30,262 bases of DNA, from positions 1 through 30,262 of the IMG/VR virus record IMGVR_UViG_3300022226_000016. One strand, given 5' to 3'. This DNA is from a virus. The first letter of the stretch is position 1. Every line of letters starts with the position of its first letter. Of the stretch, positions 7,467-15,439 are shown piece after piece. A program made the translations under genes and the position numbers. The notes beneath the pieces were generated by a model. That model ran no database searches, was not told where the DNA came from, and was given only the letters and a program-made list of their open reading frames with translations.

Positions 7467-8759
7467 ATGTCAACTCCAGCACTAACGCCATTAACTCAAA
7501 CTAGCAGAATTAAATTGCCATCGGTTGGTGCTATTTCTGATGTCGCAGACGCTTTGCCATTTGCAGTGCCTCAGTATGTCGATGAACCTGCTTTTTTGTC
7601 TGGTGCGGTAGATCAGGTGGCTTTTACATATAAGATGTTCGGAGGCGATGTTCTTGATATCGAAATTACAGATTGTCAAGTATATGCTGCCTACGAGTAC
7701 GCTACCCTAGAATACTCATCGATGATCAACAGCCATCAGGCACGCAATGTGCTTTCGGATGTTTTGGGATTTCCCACAGGAACGTTCGATTCTGACGGTG
7801 AATTGAAATCTGGGTCAGAGCTAAGTTCAAGTTTGAGCGGAGCCAGTTTAGCGGTAATGTATCCCGAATTTGATCTAAAGGGAGCACTGGATATCTCTAA
7901 AGCTATCTCGACAGAGGCAGGAATCGGAGGCACCAAAACATTCTATTCAGCTTCGGTAGATGTTGTTGCTGGAATACAAGATTACGACCTTCAGGCAAGA
8001 GTGGTAGAATTGGGAGCTTCAGGTTCTGGAGAGCTTTTTGAGGGGCTCATTGGGGACAGCCGAGTCACCATCCGCAGAGTCTGGTACAAGACCGCTAGAG
8101 CGATGTGGAGATTCTATGGATACTACGGTGGACTCAACGCTGTAGGAAACCTTTCTACATATGGGCAGTATTCTGACGATTCCACATTTGAAGTCATCCC
8201 ATCGTGGCACAACAAGCTACAGGCTATGGCATACGAAGATAATATTTGGACAAGGATTTCACACTACTCGTTTGAGTTGCGAGACAACAAGGTTCGCTTG
8301 TTTCCAATGCCTTCTACCAGTGAATTGTTGAAAATGTGGTTTGAATTTACCATTGACGACAATGACGTTTACAACTTGAACGCTTCAGGTAGCGTGGGTA
8401 CGGCTAGGAGCCGAGGAGTTAACAACTTCAACACAGTTCCTTTTGCGAATATTCCATATTGCAACATTAACTCGATGGGCAAGCAGTGGATTCGACGATT
8501 TGCTCTTGCTATCTCAAAAGAGCAGCTTGGTTTGGTTCGTAGCAAGCTTGACAGCATTCCTCTCCCAGGAGACAAGGTGACGTTGAATGGTCCCGCACTG
8601 GTTGAGGCTGGCGTGTCTGAACAGGACAAACTTAGAGAGACCCTGAAGGAATATCTAGATCTTGTCACTTATAACGCTTTGGCTGAACAGAGAGCAGAGC
8701 TTGTAGAGAATTCAGAGAGAGTGAATCAGAAGATTCCTAAGCCAATTTTTGTAGGATAA
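7467..8759 (+). CDS. Neck/head-tail connector-type structural protein, 430 aa
   Basis: A 430-residue soluble protein with no membrane segment. The C-terminal region includes WIRRFALAISKEQLGLVR, SIPLPGDKVTLNG and a long helical end (LRETLKEYLDLVTYNALAEQ), a pattern I associate with conserved structural proteins of T4-related marine phages near the neck genes. The middle has aromatic segments (WYKTARAMWRFYGYYGG). It lies between the capsid and the neck/tail-completion genes, the region where T4 encodes gp13, gp14 and gp15. The precise T4 equivalent is not established. The RBS GAGGAA precedes the ATG. Confidence 0.65.
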   Translation: MSTPALTPLTQTSRIKLPSVGAISDVADALPFAVPQYVDEPAFLSGAVDQVAFTYKMFGGDVLDIEITDCQVYAAYEYATLEYSSMINSHQARNVLSDVLGFPTGTFDSDGELKSGSELSSSLSGASLAVMYPEFDLKGALDISKAISTEAGIGGTKTFYSASVDVVAGIQDYDLQARVVELGASGSGELFEGLIGDSRVTIRRVWYKTARAMWRFYGYYGGLNAVGNLSTYGQYSDDSTFEVIPSWHNKLQAMAYEDNIWTRISHYSFELRDNKVRLFPMPSTSELLKMWFEFTIDDNDVYNLNASGSVGTARSRGVNNFNTVPFANIPYCNINSMGKQWIRRFALAISKEQLGLVRSKLDSIPLPGDKVTLNGPALVEAGVSEQDKLRETLKEYLDLVTYNALAEQRAELVENSERVNQKIPKPIFVG

Positions 8760-8764
8760 AATAG

Positions 8765-9556
8765 ATGACTGAGAACATTACATGGAGCCGCCCGGCTAGT
8801 CCTCCACCTCCACTTTTTTTTGGAGAGAAGGAGAGGAACTTCGTTAAGCAAATCAACGACGAAGTAACTGAGTGCATCGCACCTCAGGTTATTATCTATT
8901 ATCCAATCAGCGTGCAACATTCTAATTTTCACGAGTTGTATGGAGAGGCTATTGAGAAAACCTTTCTTCCTCCTGTGAGAGTGGCAACTCGTGTCTATTG
9001 GGGCGATGGACGACAGACCACAACAGAAAAACACAATATCGACTCTGAGTCACGAATCATCGTTAGATTTCAGAAGAGAAGAATTACAGAGGACTTGGAT
9101 CTATTCGTAAGGCAGGGAGACATCATCTTCTATGGTAATCAGTTCTACGAGATCCACAAAATTGGTGAGCCTGATGAGCTTTTCTCACAAGCAGACCAAA
9201 GATTTGAAATTACGGCTGAATGTTTGAGGGTGAGAGGCGGTCAGTTCGACGAACCAGAAGCCATCACTCAGGCTAGGGAACTGTTCAGGGTCGCTCCTGT
9301 AGGGTCTCAGGAAGCGGCTGGAGAGGCAGTCACCATCGGGTGTAACGGCAAGATTCAGGTGCTCTCTGCGAAGGACACTTCTTCTGATTTTTCTACGATA
9401 CAGTCAATGATTAGTAGTCCGCTTGACTATAAAGGTTGTATCGTGTACATCAGTGAAGTTGGTTCTACTCTCTATCCTCCCTTTGACAGGGCTGATAAAC
9501 TATATTTCAATGAAGCTGGCACATGGTTTGCTAGTCCTTTCATTTTGTGTGTGTAA
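8765..9556 (+). CDS. Neck protein (gp14-like?) with appended C-terminal module, 263 aa
   Basis: Residues about 20-185 form the main domain (ERNFVKQINDEV, IIYYPISV, EKTFLPPVRVATRVYWGDG, FVRQGDIIFYGNQFYEIHKI). The size and position suit a gp14-like neck protein. The phrase for an interface that a partner occupies, QGDIIFYGNQFYEI, resembles neck or connector proteins of myophages. Residues 208-259 are a separate module (DFSTIQ through WFASPF) that is repeated in the next ORF and partly at the end of the fibre at 1756. The RBS AGGAT is nine bases before the ATG. Main-domain identity is moderate; the module boundary is seen directly. Confidence 0.6.
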   Translation: MTENITWSRPASPPPPLFFGEKERNFVKQINDEVTECIAPQVIIYYPISVQHSNFHELYGEAIEKTFLPPVRVATRVYWGDGRQTTTEKHNIDSESRIIVRFQKRRITEDLDLFVRQGDIIFYGNQFYEIHKIGEPDELFSQADQRFEITAECLRVRGGQFDEPEAITQARELFRVAPVGSQEAAGEAVTIGCNGKIQVLSAKDTSSDFSTIQSMISSPLDYKGCIVYISEVGSTLYPPFDRADKLYFNEAGTWFASPFILCV

Positions 9557-9771
9557 TTATGGGTTCTTTGACGCAATTAAAGATCTTGACTCTGTCTGCC
9601 AACCAAAATTCGGCAGATTTTTCCACTATTCAAAACATGATTAGTTTTCCGAACAATTGGAAAGGGTACATAGTCTATATTTGCGACGTGGGGACGACAC
9701 TGTTTCCTCCTTTCGATCAGGCTAACAAGTTTTATGCAAATGAAGGCGGACAGTGGTACGTAGCCCCATTC
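9386..9771 (+). repeat. Tandem duplication of a 52-residue protein module
   Basis: Bases 9386-9541 and 9616-9771 encode two copies of the same module. By hand alignment 33 of 52 residues are identical (shared DFSTIQ, KG.IVYI, PPFD, NE.G.W and a final PF). The first copy is the C-terminus of the neck-like protein and the second makes up most of the next small protein. Confidence 0.85.
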
Positions 9772-9783
9772 TATGAGGAATAA
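9559..9783 (+). CDS. Stand-alone copy of the duplicated C-terminal module, 74 aa
   Basis: ATG 9559 is chosen over a GTG at 9547, which would overlap the preceding gene. No clear Shine-Dalgarno sequence is visible, so translation is probably coupled to the upstream stop at 9554-9556. Residues 20-71 duplicate the C-terminal module of the preceding protein at about 63% identity. The end (NKFYANEGGQWYVAPF) matches the pattern at the end of the fibre at 1756. The module may be a small beta-domain exposed on the virion surface, or a binding partner for the neck. This is inference from its reuse on structural proteins. Confidence 0.7.
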   Translation: MGSLTQLKILTLSANQNSADFSTIQNMISFPNNWKGYIVYICDVGTTLFPPFDQANKFYANEGGQWYVAPFYEE

Positions 9784-9787
9784 GTAA

Positions 9788-10660
9788 ATGGCGAACGGTA
9801 AAGAATTGCTACAAGGTGTGGTAACTGGTGGAGAGAAGAGCAGAGAGTCATATCCTCTGTCTCCTTCTACTATTGAGACCATCGATCTGGCAATGTACGA
9901 CTGGCTTAACAAAGAAATGGATCTTTATTGCACAACCAACAAGGGCTGGAAAAAAACTCCAGTTGTGTGGGTTGGGCACGAGCGAGCATATGCAGTCAAA
10001 AACAACAGAGATCTGAGAGACAGAACTGGAACGTTCATTCTTCCCGTAATGACCCTTGAGAGGCTAGATGGAGAAAAGAACCCAGCTAGGAAGGGAAGCG
10101 TATGGTCGAATATCGTTCCTCCTGGGGACATTCAGGGAGGCTCATATGAGGTTTCTCGCAGGATCAACCAAGAAAAAACTTCTCAGTTTGCGAACGCAGA
10201 TTCAGCATTATTTAATCGTAATGAGAAGCAGTTTTCTTTGAGAGAAAACAAAAAGATTGTGTACGAGACAGCAGTTATTCCATTGCCTGTCTATACTGTG
10301 TTCACCTATGAAATTGAGTTGAAGACAGAGTTTGCGCAGCAAATGAACCAGTTGACCCAACCGTTTATGACGACCTCTGGCGGCATCAATAGATTTGTCA
10401 TTATGAGAGATGGTTGGCACTATGAGGCATTTTTCAAGCCTGAATTCTCAACAGACAACAATGGTGATGATTTAGACGATCAACAGCGACTATTTATCAC
10501 GAAAATCCAAGTGGAAGTTCTTGGAAAACTAATTGGCGAAGGAGCTAACAGGAAGCAACCCCAGGTAGCTGTTCGTCAGAATATCGTCGAGGTCAAGATC
10601 CCTAGAGAACGAGTCATGGTAGGGGATTTGAAAGACATTGATGTGAAAAAGACTTTCTAG
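9788..10660 (+). CDS. Tail completion/sheath-stabiliser-type protein (gp15-like?), 290 aa
   Basis: The central region contains ETAVIPLPVYTVFTYEIEL followed by FAQQMNQLTQPFM. This is the pattern of a conserved proline turn, a beta-strand and a helix with Q-x-M-N that I associate with tail-completion or terminator proteins. The C-terminus is a beta-rich segment ending KIPRERVMVGDLKDIDVK. It lies just upstream of the sheath gene, whereas T4 gene 15 is separated from gene 18 by the terminase genes, which are absent here. The RBS GAGGAA is in the end of the preceding ORF. The role is moderately supported; gp15 equivalence is tentative. Confidence 0.6.
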   Translation: MANGKELLQGVVTGGEKSRESYPLSPSTIETIDLAMYDWLNKEMDLYCTTNKGWKKTPVVWVGHERAYAVKNNRDLRDRTGTFILPVMTLERLDGEKNPARKGSVWSNIVPPGDIQGGSYEVSRRINQEKTSQFANADSALFNRNEKQFSLRENKKIVYETAVIPLPVYTVFTYEIELKTEFAQQMNQLTQPFMTTSGGINRFVIMRDGWHYEAFFKPEFSTDNNGDDLDDQQRLFITKIQVEVLGKLIGEGANRKQPQVAVRQNIVEVKIPRERVMVGDLKDIDVKKTF

Positions 10661-10684
10661 TGAATTTCCGTTGGTTCATTTCAA

Positions 10685-10714
10685 CACTATTTACTTGAGA
10701 AAGCGCCAATAGTG
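10685..10714 (+). repeat. 7-bp inverted repeat in the sheath leader
   Basis: CACTATT (10685-10691) and AATAGTG (10708-10714) are perfect inverted copies separated by 16 bases. The left arm overlaps the CTATTTA motif at 10687. The repeat has no T-run and does not cover the ribosome binding site, so its role is unclear. Confidence 0.5.
10687..10693 (+). promoter_or_regulatory. Late-promoter-like motif CTATTTA before the sheath gene
   Basis: CTATTTA followed by C lies in the 86-base gap before the sheath gene. It is one of the closest copies to T4 TATAAATA in composition. An RBS (AAGGAG) precedes ATG 10747. The late-promoter role is inferred from the set of nine sites. Confidence 0.45.
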
Positions 10715-10746
10715 CATACACGCCAGTTTTTAAGGAGAGCCCAAGA

Positions 10747-13629
10747 ATGTCATCAATCAAAAAGTACCGCTTTGTTTCGCCCGGCGTACAAATCAAGGAA
10801 ATTGATCAGTCGCAGCTTCCAAGGCTTCCTGATCCCGTTGGTCCAGTAGTAATCGGTCGAGCCCAGAAGGGACCCGCTCTTATTCCAACCAAGGTAAACG
10901 ATTATCTTGAATTTGTGGAGGTTTTTGGTCTCCCTGTTCGTGGTGCGGGTACTGGTGATATTTGGAGAGATGGAAACACTACTTCTCCAACGTATGCTGC
11001 ATATGCAGCAGAAGCGTACTTGAAGAATTCTCGTCCTCTTACGTTCGTTCGCCTTCTTGGTTCTGAGAGCGACAACCCAACAGCTGCTCTTACTGCCCAG
11101 GCTGGTTGGACCACTGAAAACACCTCAGCTGATCCTACTAATGCGTCAAACGGCGGCGCTGTTGGTCTGTGGATTATTCCATCATCTTCGGCAGGTTACG
11201 CATCAGATATTACCGGCGCTTTGGCAGCTGTTTGGTACCTTGACAAGGGTTCCATCCGCCTAGTCGGAGATGACCCTGTTGGAAGCGATGTTGGAACCGA
11301 AGGTGCAGCTGTTCTTGTACAGAACATTGGTAGCTCTTACGAGTTCCGCCTTGTTATCGAAGATGAAACTGCGGCTGTAGTGAAGGATACTGCTTTTAAC
11401 TTCAATCCAAATTCATCGAAGTACATCCGAAAGGTATTTAACACCAACCCAACTTTGACAAATGATGAGGTGACTCCAGCGGCATCGCTTGAGAATTACT
11501 TCCTTGGTGAAACTTTCGAGAGTCACTTGAAGAGCGTTGTCAACGAAAACAGCGGAAACATCGCTGGTAGTGTTCTTGGTTTTGTTGCAGCTATTGAAAA
11601 CAGCACAATTAACAAGGCTGACTACAAGGGTATCGAAGCTACCGCAGCTAAGACTGGCTGGGTAATTGGTCAGGATCTTAACACTATTACTGGAAGCTAC
11701 ATGGCTGACGCGATGCCACGTTTGTTCCGATTTGTTGTAAACAAGGGTGACGGCTCTGGAGAATGGGAGCAGAACAACGTCAAGGTTTCTATCACTGACG
11801 TTCAGGCATCAATTAGTGAGTATGACCGATACGGTACCTTTACTGTTGAGATTCGTGGAATTGATGACACAGACGCAGCCAAGGAAGTTCTTGAGGTTTA
11901 CACTCAGTGCAGCTTGGATCCAAATTCTCTCAACTATGTTGCTCGAAAGATTGGTGACAAGAATGTCGCATGGGACAAGACTGAGCGACGTCATCGTGAA
12001 TATGGTGATTTCCCGAATGTTTCAAACATTGTTCGAATCGAAATGAACCCTGTAATTGAGCAGGGTGGATTGGAGCCTGAGCTTCTTCCATTCGGATTCT
12101 TCGGACCTGTTCGATTCAATTCAATTGATTTGGTTAGTGGTTCGGCAGTTGACTCGACAGCGCTCATGGTTGGTTCTGGTTCAATGCCAGATACTCCAGT
12201 CGCTGGCGGTGGAACTATCGCAATCCCTGGAATCACAGATTTCAGCGCTTCTCTTGAGTTCCCAACAATGCAGATGCGAGTTTCAAGCTCGGATGCAGGG
12301 GTACTTTCGCCTGATGAGGCATACTTCGGCATTATCACTCAGAAGGTTGGTGCTCAGAAATTCGACGAAGATGTTCGAGACCTTGTACGAATTCAGCCAG
12401 ACGGCGTAGATTCACACATTGCCGGAACTGCAACTGAGTATCAGTTTGTATTCAGTCTTGATGATGTCGTTCCAGTTTCTGGTTCGAGCACTGAGTCATA
12501 CTGGATGTCTGGTAGTCGTGCAGCAGGTATCTCAGAGACTGCTATTTTCGCAGCAGCTTCTGGCTCAGAGGAAGGATACAAATCTATTCTTAGCCGAGGA
12601 CACGACAAGTTCACCATGCCTATGTTTGGTGGATTCGACGGTCTAGACATTGTTGAAAGAGACCCGTTTAGAAACAATTACCTTACCAAGGGTGGTGGAG
12701 CACAGGACGCAAACTACGCTGTAGCAAGTATTCGTCGTGCGGTGGACTCGATTCGTGACCCTGAAGTTGTAGATTTGAATCTTGCAACTCTACCAGGAAT
12801 CACTGTTCCAGGTCTTACCAACCACTTGATGGACACAGTTGAACGACGTGCTGATGCTTTGGCAATTATCGACATTGAAGGCGGATACACTCCTTCACAC
12901 GAAAGCACTGCTGATGAAGCCTCGCGCCTTGGTTCAGTTGACGCAACAATTACAGCACTTAGGGCTCGTGCTCTTAACACCAGCTATGCCTGCGCTTACT
13001 ACCCATGGGTTCGAGTAAATGACTCGGAGACTGGATTCCCACTTTGGATGCCACCTTCGGTTGTAGCTCTTGGTACTATGGCTAGCTCACAGGAGAAGAG
13101 TGACGTTTGGTTCGCACCTGCTGGATTCAACCGTGGTGGTTTGACCGAGGGAGCATCAGGACTACAGGTTGTTGATGTTCGTGAGAAGCTTACTCAGCCA
13201 CAGCGTGACAGCCTTTACGAAGTGAACATTAACCCAATTGCTTCGTTCCCAGCAGAAGGAATTGTTATCTTCGGACAGAAGACACTTCAGGCAACTCCTT
13301 CGGCTCTTGACAGAATCAACGTTCGACGTCTTTTGATTCACCTTAAGAAGGAAATCTCAAGAATCGCTTCTAGGATTCTGTTCGACCAGAACCTCAAGGT
13401 TACTTGGGCACGATTCTTGGGACAGGTTGAGCCTTTCCTTGACAGAGTTCAGACAAACTTTGGTCTTTCTGACTACCGTGTCATTCTTGATGAGTCTACA
13501 ACCACAGCTGATTTGATTGATAGAAACATCATGTACGCAAAGATCTTCTTGAAGCCTGCTCGCGCAATCGAGTTCATTGCTCTTGATTTCATCGTTGCAA
13601 GAACTGGAGCTTCGTTCGAAGACCTGTAA
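10747..13629 (+). CDS. Tail sheath protein, gp18-like, 960 aa
   Basis: The start FVSPGVQIKEIDQSQLP is the classic N-terminal motif of contractile sheath proteins. The last about 130 residues (INVRRLLIHLKKEI, FDQNLKVTWARFLGQVEPFL, ARAIEFIALDFIVA) match the conserved C-terminal domain that makes the contraction mesh. In between are several beta-rich segments, probably surface domains. At 960 aa it is much longer than T4 gp18 (659 aa), and most of the extra length lies between residues about 100 and 600. The gene is followed by the tube gene as in T4 (18 then 19). The RBS AAGGAG is well placed. High confidence in function. Confidence 0.95.
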   Translation: MSSIKKYRFVSPGVQIKEIDQSQLPRLPDPVGPVVIGRAQKGPALIPTKVNDYLEFVEVFGLPVRGAGTGDIWRDGNTTSPTYAAYAAEAYLKNSRPLTFVRLLGSESDNPTAALTAQAGWTTENTSADPTNASNGGAVGLWIIPSSSAGYASDITGALAAVWYLDKGSIRLVGDDPVGSDVGTEGAAVLVQNIGSSYEFRLVIEDETAAVVKDTAFNFNPNSSKYIRKVFNTNPTLTNDEVTPAASLENYFLGETFESHLKSVVNENSGNIAGSVLGFVAAIENSTINKADYKGIEATAAKTGWVIGQDLNTITGSYMADAMPRLFRFVVNKGDGSGEWEQNNVKVSITDVQASISEYDRYGTFTVEIRGIDDTDAAKEVLEVYTQCSLDPNSLNYVARKIGDKNVAWDKTERRHREYGDFPNVSNIVRIEMNPVIEQGGLEPELLPFGFFGPVRFNSIDLVSGSAVDSTALMVGSGSMPDTPVAGGGTIAIPGITDFSASLEFPTMQMRVSSSDAGVLSPDEAYFGIITQKVGAQKFDEDVRDLVRIQPDGVDSHIAGTATEYQFVFSLDDVVPVSGSSTESYWMSGSRAAGISETAIFAAASGSEEGYKSILSRGHDKFTMPMFGGFDGLDIVERDPFRNNYLTKGGGAQDANYAVASIRRAVDSIRDPEVVDLNLATLPGITVPGLTNHLMDTVERRADALAIIDIEGGYTPSHESTADEASRLGSVDATITALRARALNTSYACAYYPWVRVNDSETGFPLWMPPSVVALGTMASSQEKSDVWFAPAGFNRGGLTEGASGLQVVDVREKLTQPQRDSLYEVNINPIASFPAEGIVIFGQKTLQATPSALDRINVRRLLIHLKKEISRIASRILFDQNLKVTWARFLGQVEPFLDRVQTNFGLSDYRVILDESTTTADLIDRNIMYAKIFLKPARAIEFIALDFIVARTGASFEDL

Positions 13630-13646
13630 AAAACAACTTTACCCGT

Positions 13647-13653
13647 CTAGTTA
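13647..13653 (+). promoter_or_regulatory. Late-promoter-like motif CTAGTTA before the tube gene
   Basis: CTAGTTA followed by G lies in the 53-base gap between sheath and tube genes, 30 bases before ATG 13683. Separate promoters for sheath and tube would allow different amounts, but this is inferred only. Confidence 0.4.
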
Positions 13654-13682
13654 GGGTATAGGACAAAGGGAGATAATATCTA

Positions 13683-14318
13683 ATGGCTAATCAAGTAGAT
13701 GCATTTTGGACACAGCCCCAAAGGGACCCTAAGCGAGCGTATCGTTGGCTCGTAGTGTTCCCTAACATGCCCAATGGCGCTACTTGGTACGCCAAGAAGG
13801 TAAAGAAGCCAAAAATCAACGTGAGCAAAACTGAGCACGCATATTTGAATCATACGTTCAAATACCCAGGTCGTGTAACCTGGGACGACGTGACAGTTAC
13901 TCTTGTAGACCCTGTTTCGCCTGATGCCGCACAGCATCTCGCAGCAACAATCCAGGGTTCTGGTTACATCGTGCCCAAGACGTTCAACGACGTTACCACC
14001 ATTTCGAAGGCTCGTGCTGTAGAAATGATTGGTGGACAAGTTTTGATTATTCAGATTGATGAAAGCATCACCGAAGACGGTGCTCCGCTCTCAGGTGGTC
14101 GAGCAGTCGAAATTTGGACCCTCAGGAATCCATGGATTATGGATGTGGATTTTGGCGAGTTGGATTATGAATCAGACGATCTCACCAACATTGAGTTAAC
14201 ACTCGCATACGATTATGCTACTCTGTCATCTCCTGATGCACTTCAGGATCCGATTGCGTCATTGGTACAGAATCTTCTCCCACAAGGGAAGGACACTTTT
14301 GACCTCCACGGAGCCTAA
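13683..14318 (+). CDS. Tail tube protein, gp19-like, 211 aa
   Basis: The length and position directly after the sheath fit gp19-type tube proteins. Typical features are the N-terminal aromatic segment (KRAYRWLVVFPNMP), TFKYPGRVTWDDVTVTLVDP, which matches the tube-protein beta-sandwich pattern, and a C-terminal ELTLAYDYATL with the usual beta-strand and aromatic end. It would form the inner hexameric tube through which DNA passes. An RBS (GGGAG) lies before the ATG. Confidence 0.92.
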   Translation: MANQVDAFWTQPQRDPKRAYRWLVVFPNMPNGATWYAKKVKKPKINVSKTEHAYLNHTFKYPGRVTWDDVTVTLVDPVSPDAAQHLAATIQGSGYIVPKTFNDVTTISKARAVEMIGGQVLIIQIDESITEDGAPLSGGRAVEIWTLRNPWIMDVDFGELDYESDDLTNIELTLAYDYATLSSPDALQDPIASLVQNLLPQGKDTFDLHGA

Positions 14319-14337
14319 TTTCTAATACGAGGTTGAA

Positions 14338-15195
14338 ATGACAAGAGATAATGAAAAGCGCTCCGGTGCGGCAGTAACGCCACCCGTGGGCGCTTTCCCA
14401 CAACAGACGGAGAGTGCGGCTCCCGTCTTAAAGTTCGCAGCACCATCAGAGATTGTCGAACTTCCATCACAAGGCAAATTTTATCCAGAAGGACACGCAC
14501 TACATGGCGTTACTTCTGTAGAAATTCGTCATATGACTGCGAAGGAAGAAGACATTCTGACAAACACTTCACTAATCAAGAAAGGCGTGGCAATCGATAG
14601 AATGTTGGAGAACATTATCGTTAGTCCAAAGGTCAGCGTTAGTGAATTCCTTGCGGGAGACAAGAATGCCTTGACTGTCGCTGCGCGAATCACAGGATTT
14701 GGAGCAGACTACAAGACAAAGGTACGATGCCCAGCTTGTGGAGAAACAGCAAACTTTCAGTTTGATCTAAATGAGCACGCGGTCATTGATGGAACAGAGA
14801 CTCCAGAGGGAGTTGAAGCCACAGAGAACGGCACATTTGTGTTTACTGGTCTTCCCAGTTGCGAGCATGCAGTTGAGGTGCGACTGATGACAGGGCGTGA
14901 TGAGCAGGCTCTAGCAAAAGCTTCAGACCAGAAAAAGAAGCACAATTTGCCACCCACCTTGGTTACCGATCAGTTGAAGATGGTTATCGTAGCTGTTGGT
15001 GGTTCAACTCAGCCGCAGGATATTAACTTTTTTGTAGAAAACATGCCCCTGGTTACGACCAAAAGGCTAAGGAGCCTTTACCGACAGGTGACTCCTAACA
15101 TCGACCTCACCCAGGACTATTCTTGCAAGAATTGTGAATTTGAGGAACGAATGGAGGTTCCGTTTAGTACGGAATTTTTTTGGCCTAAGCAATAA
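14338..15195 (+). CDS. Tail assembly chaperone/baseplate assembly protein (gp26-like), 285 aa
   Basis: The core begins at about residue 38 (EIVELPSQGKFYPEG, then HMTAKEEDILTN), the pattern of the T4 gp26 baseplate-assembly family. Two Cys pairs, C131-x2-C134 and C263-x2-C266, could bind zinc. The gene lies between tube and tape measure, where tailed phages encode the tail assembly chaperone. The zero frame ends FFWPKQ, with its codons F280-F281 on a run of seven T. A conserved-looking ORF continues in the +1 frame, suggesting a longer frameshifted product. The RBS GAGGT precedes ATG 14338. Function is supported by family pattern and position. Confidence 0.75.
   Translation: MTRDNEKRSGAAVTPPVGAFPQQTESAAPVLKFAAPSEIVELPSQGKFYPEGHALHGVTSVEIRHMTAKEEDILTNTSLIKKGVAIDRMLENIIVSPKVSVSEFLAGDKNALTVAARITGFGADYKTKVRCPACGETANFQFDLNEHAVIDGTETPEGVEATENGTFVFTGLPSCEHAVEVRLMTGRDEQALAKASDQKKKHNLPPTLVTDQLKMVIVAVGGSTQPQDINFFVENMPLVTTKRLRSLYRQVTPNIDLTQDYSCKNCEFEERMEVPFSTEFFWPKQ
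15175..15181 (+). promoter_or_regulatory. T7 run, candidate programmed frameshift site
   Basis: Seven consecutive T span the zero-frame codons TTT TTT T(GG). A +1 shift (skipping 15181) or a -2 shift (re-reading 15179) would move ribosomes from the 285-aa frame into the ORF ending at 15379. It lies 12 bases before the zero-frame stop. No downstream pseudoknot is obvious by eye. Confidence 0.5.
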
Positions 15196-15379
15196 GTATA
15201 TCCAAGGAGTTTACGACGAATTCTTTGCGATGAAATACTACGGAAACTGGAGCTTCATTGAGGCGTACAACCTGCCCATCACCATTCGCAGGTACTTCCT
15301 AAAGAAGCTCAAAGAACAGATTGAGAAAGAAAACGAAGCAATTGAAAAGGCAAAAGCCAAAGGCAGTAAGGGCAGATAG
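15182..15379 (+). CDS. Frameshift extension of the tail assembly chaperone, or separate gp51-like ORF
   Basis: In the frame one base later, the segment GLSNKYIQGVYDEFFAMKYY, GNWSFIEAYNLPITIRRYFL and a charged helical end (KKLKEQIEKENEAIEKAKAK) reads as a compact helical domain. No good start supports it: a GTG at 15134 lacks a clear RBS, and ATG 15230 falls inside the domain and too far from AAGGAG near 15204. A +1 shift at the T run would give 281 + 65 = 346 residues. Tail assembly chaperones are classically made as a short and a frameshifted long form just before the tape measure, which fits. Independent translation from GTG 15134 (81 aa) is the alternative. Confidence 0.6.
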   Translation, partial: GLSNKYIQGVYDEFFAMKYYGNWSFIEAYNLPITIRRYFLKKLKEQIEKENEAIEKAKAKGSKGR

Positions 15380-15384
15380 CAATT

Positions 15385-15410
15385 AGGGGCATGAGCCCCT
15401 TTTGCTTTTT
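15385..15410 (+). terminator. Rho-independent terminator
   Basis: AGGGGC/GCCCCT form a 6-bp GC-rich stem with an ATGA loop followed by TTTGCTTTTT, six bases after the extension ORF stop. It separates the sheath/tube/chaperone unit from the tape measure unit. Confidence 0.85.
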
Positions 15411-15415
15411 GTAGT

Positions 15416-15422
15416 CTACTTA
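15416..15422 (+). promoter_or_regulatory. Late-promoter-like motif CTACTTA
   Basis: CTACTTA followed by C begins directly after the terminator T-run and only a few bases before the AGAGGAGG ribosome binding site of the gene at 15440. This is the second terminator followed at once by the motif. Confidence 0.45.
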
Positions 15423-15439
15423 CAGAGGAGGATTGTGCA

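Noticed and set aside
15134-15181. GTG 15134 as the start of an independent 81-aa gene
   Set aside because: No clear ribosome binding site, and the residues before the T-run do not look like part of the domain; kept only as an alternative to frameshifting.
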